Below are positions 1-6,458 of a stretch of 11,852 nucleotides of DNA, piece after piece (the stretch's first letter is position 1; each line of letters starts with the position of its first letter). Under the pieces are notes generated by a model, which ran no database searches, was not told the origin of the DNA, and worked only from the letters and a program-made list of their open reading frames with translations. Origin of the DNA: Deltaproteobacteria bacterium (GTDB lineage Bacteria > Desulfobacterota > Desulfarculia > Adiutricales > Adiutricaceae); the NCBI GenBank assembly GCA_031278795.1, contig JAITJT010000244.1, positions 1-11,852 on the forward strand, written 5' to 3'. The position numbers and the translations under genes are program-made.

Positions 1-576
1 AGCGACATGTCCAGCGAGTTCCTCTCCAGGCCCCTGGACCTCTCGGAATTCGCGCTAGTCCACGCCGGGGCCCAGAAAAACGTGGGCCCGGCGGGACTGA
101 CCATAGTCTTGATTAAACCCGACTTTGCCGAAACCGGCAAAAAGGGCCTCCCCCACCTCCTGGACTACCGCACCTACCTGGAATCCGGTAGCATGTATAA
201 CACCCCTCCGGTATTCGCCATCTACATAGCCGGACTCGTCATGAAGTGGCTTAAAAACACCATTGGCGGTCTCTCCAAGATGGCCGAGATAAACCAGAGG
301 AAGGCCAACAAGCTCTACGGCGCCATAGACTCCTCCGAGGGCTTCTATAGGGGAACCGCGAGAGAGGACTCCCGCTCCAGGATGAACGTCACCTTCAGGC
401 TCCCATCGGTAGAACTGGAGGAGAGCTTCCTCACAGGCGGCAAAGAGAGAGGCCTCTGGGGCCTGGGCGGCCACCGCTCCGTTGGCGGCATTAGGGCCTC
501 CATCTACAACGCCGTGCCCGAGGCTGCGGTGGATGCGCTCATTAGCTACATGGGCGAGTTCAAGCAGAAGAGCTAA
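1..576 (+). CDS. serC: Phosphoserine aminotransferase, C-terminal part (5' end outside window)
   Basis: SerC is a PLP-dependent enzyme that transaminates 3-phosphohydroxypyruvate with glutamate to give phosphoserine, the second step of serine synthesis; it can also serve pyridoxal phosphate synthesis. The reading frame is open from base 1 (Ser-Asp before the first Met at 7), so the gene enters from the left. The 191 residues seen correspond to about half of a usual ~360-aa SerC. Family landmarks are the PLP-lysine motif HAGAQKN (Lys codon 76-78), NVGPAGLT just after it, SMYNTPPVFAIY in the middle, DSRSRMNV, and the C-terminal GGHRSVGGIRASIYNA phosphate-binding segment. It ends TAA at 574-576. 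serA follows in the same direction but 392 bp away, so co-transcription is possible rather than certain. The identification is firm; only the left end is unknown. Confidence 0.96.
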   Translation, partial: SDMSSEFLSRPLDLSEFALVHAGAQKNVGPAGLTIVLIKPDFAETGKKGLPHLLDYRTYLESGSMYNTPPVFAIYIAGLVMKWLKNTIGGLSKMAEINQRKANKLYGAIDSSEGFYRGTAREDSRSRMNVTFRLPSVELEESFLTGGKERGLWGLGGHRSVGGIRASIYNAVPEAAVDALISYMGEFKQKS

Positions 577-632
577 AAGCTAAGAGCTATTAGTAAGGCC
601 TATGGCCTAAGAACTAAAACTCTAATACCCAT

Positions 633-663
633 GGGCTTTTTGGTGCAAAGCACCCCAAAGCCC
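633..663 (+). terminator. Hairpin downstream of serC (possible terminator or RNA processing stem)
   Basis: GGGCTTT (633-639) pairs with AAAGCCC (657-663) and GGTGC (642-646) pairs with GCACC (650-654). A TT/CC internal mismatch separates the two helices and the loop is AAA. It lies 57 bp after the serC stop. There is no U-run directly after the stem on the + strand, so it is not a textbook intrinsic terminator. A smaller stem, AGGCC-TAT-GGCCT, sits just upstream at 596-608. A terminator role is inferred from position only. Confidence 0.4.
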
Positions 664-687
664 TAGCCTCAGCCCAACACTTAGCCC

Positions 688-747
688 ATAAGGCTTTTTA
701 TAAGGCTTTTTATAAGGCTTTTCATAAGGCTTTTCATAAGGGTTTTT
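688..747. repeat. Five tandem copies of a 12-bp repeat
   Basis: Five head-to-tail units occupy 688-699, 700-711, 712-723, 724-735 and 736-747. The first two read ATAAGGCTTTTT, the next two ATAAGGCTTTTC and the last ATAAGGGTTTTT. Copies differ at only one or two positions, which suggests recent slippage or expansion. The array lies between serC and serA. Because 12 is a multiple of three, the reverse strand can be read as repeating Lys-Pro-Tyr-Lys/Glu, but no ribosome binding site supports a gene there. Confidence 0.9.
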
Positions 748-852
748 ATGCCGCATACAATGCCCCGTACCATGCAGCATACTTGGCCGCATATTATGGC
801 CCATCCAAAGTTCTTACTTTATAAGCACCTAGAAGTCCTTTAGCAATATACA

Positions 853-948
853 GCGCATTATTAGCGCTAAACACGCGCATTTTTTTGCGCAGCGTAAGTA
901 TCTTTGTGCGCATCTTGCTAGCGCGTCTATGGCGCGCATCTATGCGCC
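853..948. repeat. Cluster of GCGCAT/ATGCGC motifs in the serA leader
   Basis: GCGCAT occurs at 853-858, 875-880, 908-913 and 934-939. Reverse-oriented copies lie at 886-891 (TGCGCA) and 942-947 (ATGCGC). Two small stems result: GCGCA/TGCGC (875-879 with 886-890, six-T loop) and GGCGC/GCGCC (931-935 with 944-948). The cluster ends about 20 bp before the serA start codon, so it lies in the untranslated leader or promoter. No clear sigma70 promoter was found in this gap; a TATAAG at 820-825 has no matching -35. A function as operator or leader structure is inference. Confidence 0.55.
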
Positions 949-968
949 AATTTACGGGAGTTTCCCCT

Positions 969-1895
969 ATGGCTTACAAGATACTCATAAGCGACAAGAT
1001 AGAAAAAAACTGTCTGGAAATATTCCAGTTGCACTCCTTTCCCTATGACGAGAAGACCGGGCTCAAAGAAGACGAGCTCACCTCCATCATTGGAGGCTAC
1101 TCCGGGCTTCTGGTCAGATCCGCCACCAAGGTGACCAGGGCGGTTCTGGAGGCCGGTAAGAAGGGTGAGCTCAAGGTGGTGGGAAGGGCCGGCGCCGGGG
1201 TGGACAACATCGACGTGGAGGCCGCCAATATGTTGGGCATCAAGGTGATTAACACCCCTGGTTTAAACGCCAACGCCGTGGCCGAGCTCTCCATCGCCTA
1301 CTGCTTCATCCTGGCTCGGAACCTGGGCTACGCCCTCAGTTCCACTAGGGAGGGCCTCTGGGAGAAGAAGAAGTTCAACGGAACTGAACTCATGGGTAAG
1401 ACCCTGGGTCTGGTGGGATTTGGGCATATTGGAAGGCTTGTGGCCCAGAAGGCCCACGGTCTAGGCATGAAGGTCTTGGCCTACGACCCGGAGGTGCCGG
1501 CGGATCTCATCCAGAAGTTCGGCTCCTACCCAGTTAAGCTGGAAACAGTGTTCAAGGAATCAGACTTCATCTCCCTTCACCTGCCGGTGGATAATTCCAC
1601 CAAGGGCATGATTAACGAGAAGGTCCTTAAAACCTTCAAGAAAGGCGCCTTCCTCATAAACTGCGCCAGGGGCCCCTTGGTGGACGAGGATGCTCTCCAC
1701 AAGGCGCTTGTGGACGGCACCCTGGGGGGTGCCGCGGTGGATGTCTTTATCAAGGAACCACCGGGAGAGACCCCTCTTTTAAAACTCCCCAATTTCGTGG
1801 CCAGCCCCCACATAGGCGCCGCCACCATAGAGGCCCAGGTGGCCGTGGCCAAGCAGGTGGCCGAGCTGGTGGTGGAGTACCTTAAGTCCCTCTGA
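969..1895 (+). CDS. serA: D-3-phosphoglycerate dehydrogenase, short form without ACT domain
   Basis: This enzyme oxidises 3-phosphoglycerate with NAD+ to 3-phosphohydroxypyruvate, the first committed step of serine synthesis, in the cytoplasm. The 308-aa protein shows the D-isomer-specific 2-hydroxyacid dehydrogenase pattern. RAGAGVDNID is at 73-82, NTPGLNANAVAE at 95-106, the Rossmann motif GFGHIG at 150-155 and Asp173 sits after the next strand. Catalytic residues are Arg234 (NCARG), Glu263 and His281 (SPHIGAA). It stops right after the catalytic domain, without the ACT or ASB regulatory domains of longer SerA proteins, so serine feedback through ACT is not expected. I start at ATG 969 because GGGAG (956-960) sits 8 nt upstream; the frame is open back to 885, but that extension is GCGC-repeat DNA. 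A related 2-hydroxyacid dehydrogenase is possible, but the serC neighbour favours SerA. Only 12 bp separate it from the next gene. Confidence 0.93.
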   Translation: MAYKILISDKIEKNCLEIFQLHSFPYDEKTGLKEDELTSIIGGYSGLLVRSATKVTRAVLEAGKKGELKVVGRAGAGVDNIDVEAANMLGIKVINTPGLNANAVAELSIAYCFILARNLGYALSSTREGLWEKKKFNGTELMGKTLGLVGFGHIGRLVAQKAHGLGMKVLAYDPEVPADLIQKFGSYPVKLETVFKESDFISLHLPVDNSTKGMINEKVLKTFKKGAFLINCARGPLVDEDALHKALVDGTLGGAAVDVFIKEPPGETPLLKLPNFVASPHIGAATIEAQVAVAKQVAELVVEYLKSL

Positions 1896-1907
1896 GGCCA
1901 AGTAAGC

Positions 1908-3977
1908 GTGTTAAGAAAAGGCGGAGGATCACTGGGGCGGATATTTTTCTCGCTCGCTTTGGCTCTTTGGCTTTATGAGGCATGCGCGCCATGCGCGCAT
2001 GCCTATCTTTATGATCCCGCAAGTATAAGCTCTAAGACCACAGCCGTATTCACCGAATACCCCTCCCTTAGTAAGAGTTCCCTAGACCCCATAGACATTG
2101 AGATTGAGACCCCCAGCCTCCACGGAAGGCGTAAAATCGCCTACGAGAGGGCCGTTAACTTCATTAAGGCCGAGAGCTTCACCGAGGCCCTGGCCTTCAT
2201 CAGACGGCAACCCAAAGACCTGAGAGAGTGGAGGGGCTTAAGATCCCTGGAGGCTGCGCTCCTTTCCAGAGACAAGCCCAGTGACGCCCTTCTCATATAT
2301 GACGAGATACTTAACTCCAAGGAGAGGGACCTCCACTGGACCAGGGCCTTGTCCGCTTATCGCTATCTGCTCAAAGACCTTTCCGCCAAAGGCGACTACG
2401 CGGCCAGGCTCAGGCTCATCAAATGCCTCTCCTTTGAGTGGAAGCTAAGAGAGGCCAGAGACTTACTCACCCAAACCCTTACAGAAGAGAGCCTGCCAGA
2501 AGACATTCGCTTAGAGCTAAGCCAATTGGGGGCCGTACTCTCAGTTAGGCAGGGTGACTTTGACTACGCCATAAACCACTTCCAGGGAAAGACGGATAGA
2601 AGCTCTCTGAGGTGGCTCTCCACCGTGAGGCTCAGGGAAGGTGACTTCCAGGAGGCCGCAAGACTAAGAGCTCTTGTGTCAGAGAGCCTCAAGGGAAAGG
2701 CTAGACTAAACGAGGCGGTCAAGGTCCTGGACATCCTCACCAAGGGTGGTTTAACCCAAGAGGCCCTAAAGCTCTTAGACGATCATCCGGAGCTACGTGA
2801 CCGTGTACCCTCCTGGGCCTACTACCTGGGACTCTCCTCCATGATAGAAGGCAAGATGGAGGAGGCCGTGGACTACTTCTCCAAGGAGACCACCCGGAGC
2901 GGGGAGAGGGGCCAGAGGGCCCTTTACTTCCAAGGAAGGGCCCAAGAGGAGCTACTTAAATATCCAGAGGCCCTGTTAAGCTATGAGGCAGCTATCAAGG
3001 GCCCCTTAAACTACTATCAGATCCTGTCCAGAGGCCGCCACGACTATCTAAGTAAAGTGCAAACAGGCGCCAGAAGCACAGCTTACGCCATGGCCGAGCT
3101 ACTTATGTCACCCACCCATGAGGATAAGTTCTCCATGGGCTTCTATCTGTGGCTCACCGAGCGCCTACCCGAGCCCTGGCCCATATTCTTGGAAGGTGAG
3201 CCCCCGGTGGGCCAAGGTGACCAGGGAAGGGCCAAGGCCTCCATATTCACCTACTTCGAGGGGGGAGACCACGCCTCGGCCATGGACGAGCTCAGGCACT
3301 CCGGGCATATCCTTGGCCTTAAGGGCCAAAGCTCAGAGGACGTGAAGCTCCTTACCCTCATGGCCGCCTACTCCGGTGAACCCCACCTGGCGGTAACCCT
3401 CATGCAGAACTTCAAGACCCAGTCGGAGTTTCCGGTTACTATGCGCTGGAACCATCCCGTGGTCTTCAACGAGGAGCTCTTAAGCGCCTACCGCCGCTAC
3501 GGGCTTCCGCCCCAGGTGACTCTCTCGGTCATACGCACCGAGAGCGCCTTCCAGAGGGACGCGGTCTCCAGATCCAACGCCCGGGGGCTCATGCAGCTCC
3601 TTCCCTCCACGGCCCAGCGCCTCTCAGAGATCTTGGGGGAAAGTAGCATCCACGAGGAGGATCTCTTCCTCGCGGACAAGAACATCCGCTACGGAACCTT
3701 TTACCTCTCTCTCCTCATCAGATCCTTCAAATCCCTGGCCCTGGCCCTCTGCGGCTACAATGGCGGCCCCCACAACGTCCTTAGCTCCATAGCCGCCCGG
3801 GAGGGCCTCCCTCAAGACCTCTTCATAGAGACCTTTCCCTTCACCGAGACCTCCAACTACGTAAGAACCGTCCTGCTTTCTGTCTACTCCTACGAGCTAG
3901 CCTATCTGGGGGTGGCCAAGTATCCTGATCTAACTAAGAAGGTCTCGCTTCCAGAGATTCCCCCACCGGATTTTTAA
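1908..3977 (+). CDS. Slt-type soluble lytic transglycosylase (exported)
   Basis: Lytic transglycosylases cleave the MurNAc-GlcNAc bond of peptidoglycan, forming 1,6-anhydro-MurNAc, in the periplasm. The 689-aa protein has an N-terminal Sec signal (hydrophobic core about residues 12-22, likely cleavage after AHA at 32). A long alpha-helical repeat region resembling TPRs follows (about 50-500, for example the stretch around KMEEAVDYF), like the superhelical ring of E. coli Slt70. The C-terminal SLT domain (about 525-660) carries catalytic Glu545 in RTESAF, GLMQL at 560-564, GYNGG at 616-620 and ETSNYV at 647-652. All key motifs are intact. The start is GTG 1908, with a weak GAGG (1894-1897) overlapping the serA stop, which suggests translational coupling to serA. 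A GC-rich hairpin lies inside the signal-peptide codons. The domain call is firm; the exact family subtype is not. Confidence 0.92.
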   Translation: MLRKGGGSLGRIFFSLALALWLYEACAPCAHAYLYDPASISSKTTAVFTEYPSLSKSSLDPIDIEIETPSLHGRRKIAYERAVNFIKAESFTEALAFIRRQPKDLREWRGLRSLEAALLSRDKPSDALLIYDEILNSKERDLHWTRALSAYRYLLKDLSAKGDYAARLRLIKCLSFEWKLREARDLLTQTLTEESLPEDIRLELSQLGAVLSVRQGDFDYAINHFQGKTDRSSLRWLSTVRLREGDFQEAARLRALVSESLKGKARLNEAVKVLDILTKGGLTQEALKLLDDHPELRDRVPSWAYYLGLSSMIEGKMEEAVDYFSKETTRSGERGQRALYFQGRAQEELLKYPEALLSYEAAIKGPLNYYQILSRGRHDYLSKVQTGARSTAYAMAELLMSPTHEDKFSMGFYLWLTERLPEPWPIFLEGEPPVGQGDQGRAKASIFTYFEGGDHASAMDELRHSGHILGLKGQSSEDVKLLTLMAAYSGEPHLAVTLMQNFKTQSEFPVTMRWNHPVVFNEELLSAYRRYGLPPQVTLSVIRTESAFQRDAVSRSNARGLMQLLPSTAQRLSEILGESSIHEEDLFLADKNIRYGTFYLSLLIRSFKSLALALCGYNGGPHNVLSSIAAREGLPQDLFIETFPFTETSNYVRTVLLSVYSYELAYLGVAKYPDLTKKVSLPEIPPPDF
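1978..2004. repeat. Perfect 12-bp inverted repeat inside signal-peptide codons
   Basis: AGGCATGCGCGC (1978-1989) is followed by a CAT loop (1990-1992) and its exact reverse complement (1993-2004). The stem lies about 70 nt after the GTG start of the transglycosylase gene and encodes the EACAPCAHAY part of its signal peptide. In mRNA it would form a very stable hairpin early in translation. It contains the same GCGCAT/ATGCGC words as the leader of serA. Confidence 0.85.
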
Positions 3978-4341
3978 GTATTCCCTATCTTTAGCATCCC
4001 TTTCCGCAATCTAAGAAACTCCACAAAAAAACATGATAGAGAGATAAATTTCCAATTAAGAACTGGCGGGGATTGGATTGTTTCTTTGGGAAAAAAGGAA
4101 AGATCGCAAACATTAGTTTTTTTCTTTAGCTCAGAAAAGCTATAGTAAGACTTTGGATTATTTAGATCCTTTTACAAAATTTAATTGTAGAAGTTTCAGG
4201 AAATAGATTGAACATTTTCTGAAAAAAATAAAGCTCCAAAGAAAAGAAATAAAAGGTAAGAGTTTAGAAAAAAATGAGCCATGGAAAAGAAAAAAATACG
4301 CTTGAGAATAGTAATAGTACTGATTAGGGCCTAATATAATT

Positions 4342-4407
4342 GTCTCGTTTAATTATGAAACCTAATCTCTTGACAATAAGGCGACAGCTGTATTAAAATA
4401 ACGAGAC
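4342..4407. repeat. Inverted repeat GTCTCGTT/AACGAGAC flanking a promoter
   Basis: GTCTCGTT at 4342-4349 and its exact reverse complement AACGAGAC at 4400-4407 are 50 bp apart. The promoter candidate at 4370-4399 lies entirely between them; the right arm begins directly after the -10 box and covers the expected transcription start. The arrangement suits paired operator sites or a looping repressor. A binding role is inference. Confidence 0.5.
4370..4399 (+). promoter_or_regulatory. Candidate sigma70-type promoter
   Basis: A perfect TTGACA (-35) is at 4370-4375 and TAAAAT (-10) at 4394-4399, with an 18-bp spacer. Transcription would start near 4406 and run through the polypurine tract toward the first lipoprotein gene, giving a leader of about 300 nt. 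It is the best promoter-like sequence I saw in the window, but AT-rich DNA yields such matches by chance. Confidence 0.5.
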
Positions 4408-4443
4408 TGATAGGGAAATAAAAAAAAGATAATCAACAAAAAG

Positions 4444-4549
4444 AAATCAAAAAAGAATTAAAAAAGAAACAAAAAAAAAGGAAATCAACATAAAAATCAA
4501 AAAAAGAAAATCAAAAATGAATTAAAAAAAGAAATAAAAAAAAAGGAAA
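4444..4549. repeat. Imperfect 41/42-bp direct repeat in polypurine A-tract DNA
   Basis: Copy 1 (4444-4484) and copy 2 (4508-4549) share the order AAATCAAAAA, GAATTAAAAAA, GAAA and A9-GGAAA, with a few single-base changes and one extra A. The copies start 64 bp apart. A-tracts of five or more recur at intervals often near 11-13 bp (centres near 4440, 4452, 4463, 4475, 4515, 4527, 4540), which could bend the DNA. Slippage duplication is the simplest origin. Confidence 0.7.
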
Positions 4550-4706
4550 AGAAACTTTTAACCTCAACATTATTCATATGGCATATAGGTTTGCGTTAAA
4601 TTAAAAACAGTTATAAGTGTCACATTAAGATAAACAAACGAGAAAATAGATAGATAAGTAATATTATTCAAATAAGTAGTTACAAACAAAATATTCTGGA
4701 GACATC

Positions 4707-5111
4707 ATGAAGAGACGTCTTTTGATTGTGTTTTTTCTTTTGTTCCTCGTGGGCTGCGGCTCGCCGCCAACATCGCTCATCAAGGGGGAATGGGTCGCAA
4801 ACGAGGGGCGCTCGGAGCCTAATATTTACCAGCTCGCCCAGAAACTTTTCGGGAATCTTGTGCCCGGGGCTGGGCTTGGGCAAGTCGTGTACGAATTCAA
4901 CAAGAAAAATTGCGAAATAACCTTAGGCAACAACGAAAAGGAAGAGTACGCGGCGAAGTACACCAAAGAGAACGATGAATGGCTGGTGGAATGCATGGCT
5001 GAAGAGAAGGTTGTCTACTCCTTCTTGTTCCACGATAACGACACCATAGAGCTCTTCGATGCCAATAAACGCATACCCACCAAGCTCATATACACGAGAC
5101 GGGATGCCTGA
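4707..5111 (+). CDS. Small lipoprotein of unknown function, paralogue A
   Basis: I do not recognise this 134-aa protein. It begins with a basic and hydrophobic signal (MKRRLLIVFF) and a lipobox LVGC with Cys17, so the mature ~118-aa part should be lipid-anchored outside the inner membrane. The mature part has the order GEW, LFGNLVPG (47-54), YEFNKKNC (62-69), GNNEKEEYAAK (74-84), EWLVECM (91-97), VVYSFLFH (102-109), TIEL and RIPTKLIY. The alternating polar and aromatic segments suggest a small beta-rich fold. Cys69 and Cys96 are kept, with the same 27-residue spacing, in the next gene and could form a disulfide. GGAGA (4698-4702) lies 4 nt before the ATG. It is followed 85 bp later by its paralogue. 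The coding call is strong; the function is unknown. Confidence 0.85.
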   Translation: MKRRLLIVFFLLFLVGCGSPPTSLIKGEWVANEGRSEPNIYQLAQKLFGNLVPGAGLGQVVYEFNKKNCEITLGNNEKEEYAAKYTKENDEWLVECMAEEKVVYSFLFHDNDTIELFDANKRIPTKLIYTRRDA

Positions 5112-5196
5112 CGCGTAAGGCCCACGCCTCTTCTACAAAGCAAGGGGTCAATAGAGGATAGCTAAATTATATAAGGATATTATAAGGGTGGTATCC

Positions 5197-5610
5197 ATGA
5201 AAAAAATTTTGACGGTACTTTTTGTAAGCATGATATTTTTAGGCGGCTGCGGATCTGGCTCCCAGCTAACCCCTGACGATAATTTGCTTTCTGGAAACTA
5301 TAAACTGGACAAAGAAAAATCCACGGCTGACTCATACATGGTGGTGAAAGATACCTTCGCGAAAATCGTCCCTGGGGTGGAGCCTGACACAATATCTTAT
5401 AGCTTCACCAAAAAAAGCTGCACTCTCCATTACGGAAATAATGAGTCCAAGGAATACGCGGCTAAATTCGAGGAGGTGAACGGCGACTGGACCGTGGACT
5501 GCATGGACGGCGACACAATGGTCTATTCCTTCCAGTTCCATTCAGACTTTACCCTGGAGCTCTCCAATGAGAACCGCATTCCCACACGCGCCATATACAA
5601 AAGGAGTTGA
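5197..5610 (+). CDS. Small lipoprotein of unknown function, paralogue B
   Basis: This 137-aa protein has the signal MKKILTVLFVSMIFLGGC with lipobox Cys18, so it is predicted to be an exported lipoprotein. It is clearly paralogous to the preceding gene: from FAKIVPG onward I count about 39 identities in 84 aligned positions by eye, including VPG, YSFTKKSC, GNNE, EYAAK, CM, VYSF, RIPT and IY. Cys75 and Cys102 match the Cys pair of paralogue A. The N-terminal part after the lipobox differs between the two and is about six residues longer here. I chose ATG 5197 because AGGGTGG (5185-5191) lies 5 nt upstream; an in-frame GTG at 5188 overlaps that site. AT-rich DNA (TTATATAA near 5167-5174) in the 85-bp gap could hold its own promoter. 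Function unknown. Confidence 0.86.
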   Translation: MKKILTVLFVSMIFLGGCGSGSQLTPDDNLLSGNYKLDKEKSTADSYMVVKDTFAKIVPGVEPDTISYSFTKKSCTLHYGNNESKEYAAKFEEVNGDWTVDCMDGDTMVYSFQFHSDFTLELSNENRIPTRAIYKRS

Positions 5611-5693
5611 GTACAGCGTCTTATCACCAATTAGTCCGTAATAATCATAAGAGAGATAGAATTTAATTATAGTGCGCTGTAAAGGAGGGCAAA

Positions 5694-6206
5694 GTGGTAA
5701 AAGCAGTGGATATTCCAGACGAGGTTATTAGAACCGTTCGCTATAAAATCGCCACAATGTCCGACGCGAGGGAGTTTAGAAGGTACGTGATTGTGCTTTT
5801 GGCGGCGGATAAGAGATACACTTTGAAAGAAATATCCGAGCTTTTAAATATCGCTCCCCATACAGTAAGTGAGGCCATCGATATAGTTATCTCGACATTT
5901 GGGCGTGTTGAGAAAAAGCGGACCGGAGTCCGCACTACCCCGTATTTGAGTAAGGAGGAGGAACAGGATTTCCTGAAGGTCTTTGAGGAACAGGATCGCG
6001 AGGGAAAGGTTATCGTCGTTTCAGAGGTTCACAAGGCTTTCATAGAAAGAATCGGCAGAAGGGTTCCTGTTGGCAACATGTATAAGCTACTCTCTCGCAA
6101 TGGGTGGAGGAGGGTAAGGCTAGACAGGCATAGCGCCGATCTTAGCCAGGGACCCGTGGAGGAGTACATTAAGAGAGGTTGTAGGTTCAAGTGGATGAAG
6201 TTGTAG
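5694..6206 (+). CDS. Helix-turn-helix protein resembling the DNA-binding half of an IS630-type transposase
   Basis: The 170-aa protein has two predicted DNA-binding units. The first is a homeodomain-like helix-turn-helix around 43-64 (TLKEISELLNIAPHTVSEAI). The second is a winged-helix-like part around 108-141 ending LLSRNGWRRV, the layout seen at the N-terminus of IS630/Tc1-type transposases. The segment GWRR...RHSAD at 137-149 matches the usual link to the DDE nuclease, but the protein ends 21 residues later and no catalytic Asp/Glu domain follows in any frame up to 6458. It cannot transpose by itself. It starts at GTG 5694 with a near-ideal AGGAGG (5683-5688), 5 nt spacer. Good translation signals and an intact frame argue for a kept regulator; a decaying transposon remnant is the alternative. 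It lies 83 bp after the lipoprotein pair. No terminal inverted repeats were found. Confidence 0.72.
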   Translation: MVKAVDIPDEVIRTVRYKIATMSDAREFRRYVIVLLAADKRYTLKEISELLNIAPHTVSEAIDIVISTFGRVEKKRTGVRTTPYLSKEEEQDFLKVFEEQDREGKVIVVSEVHKAFIERIGRRVPVGNMYKLLSRNGWRRVRLDRHSADLSQGPVEEYIKRGCRFKWMKL

Positions 6207-6391
6207 AGGGAAGGCTAAAAACTAATGCCCTCCTTTAATTCCCAAATACTCTACCCAATGTTTATGCCCAATGCCTCTTCTATCCTTGAGCTCTTAAGCT
6301 TTTGGTGTAAGTTCTTGTCATCTGTTGCCTTTGGATAAATGTTTAAAGCCAAGAAACAGATAATTCGCTTATAGTTTAAGGCTTGTAAATT
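6207..6391. other. Non-coding spacer before the bidirectional terminator
   Basis: This AT-rich stretch between the converging genes shows no credible ORF and no continuation of a transposase catalytic domain. A short CCCAATG word occurs twice near 6253 and 6268. Otherwise I see nothing of note. Confidence 0.5.
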
Positions 6392-6428
6392 AAAAGCGCT
6401 TAGCTTCTTTACTAGGCTAAGCGCTTTT
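6392..6428. terminator. Strong bidirectional intrinsic terminator
   Basis: AAAAGCGCTTAGC (6392-6404) pairs perfectly with GCTAAGCGCTTTT (6416-6428) around an 11-nt loop. T-rich DNA follows on both strands: TTTTGTTAGTTTT to the right, and on the reverse strand TTTTAATTTAC. It lies between the HTH gene (+) and the TPR gene (-), which converge here, so it should stop transcription from both sides. Confidence 0.85.
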
Positions 6429-6458
6429 GTTAGTTTTGGTGTTTTCTCTAAGCTAGAT

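Larger units (their letters stand above)
3978..4706. other. A-rich non-coding region between transglycosylase and lipoprotein genes
   Basis: These 729 bp contain no credible gene. The GC content drops sharply after 3977, and from about 4411 to 4560 the top strand is almost entirely A and G. No clear terminator hairpin with a U-run was found behind the transglycosylase gene. It holds the promoter, inverted repeat and direct repeat listed separately. A near-palindrome ATTAGG-G-CCTAAT is at 4323-4335, with another CCTAAT at 4361-4366. A weaker possible promoter nearer the lipoprotein gene is TTGCGT (4591-4596) with TATAAG (4612-4617), but its 15-bp spacing is poor. Confidence 0.6.

Noticed and set aside
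622..804. Minus-strand 60-codon frame encoding Lys-Pro-Tyr repeats
   Set aside because: The repeats arise from the 12-bp tandem array; there is no ribosome binding site, the frame overlaps a hairpin, and the composition is low-complexity.
885..968. Upstream in-frame extension of serA
   Set aside because: GGGAG is correctly placed for ATG 969, the extension is built from GCGCAT repeat DNA, and typical SerA proteins begin close to the MAYKILISDKI segment.
4400..4560. A CRISPR array or replication origin in the repeat-rich A tract
   Set aside because: Only two imperfect repeat copies with no uniform spacers, no cas genes, and no DnaA-box cluster (TTATCCACA-like) were seen.
5694..6206. A complete IS630 insertion sequence
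   Set aside because: No DDE catalytic domain, terminal inverted repeats or TA target duplication could be found around the gene.
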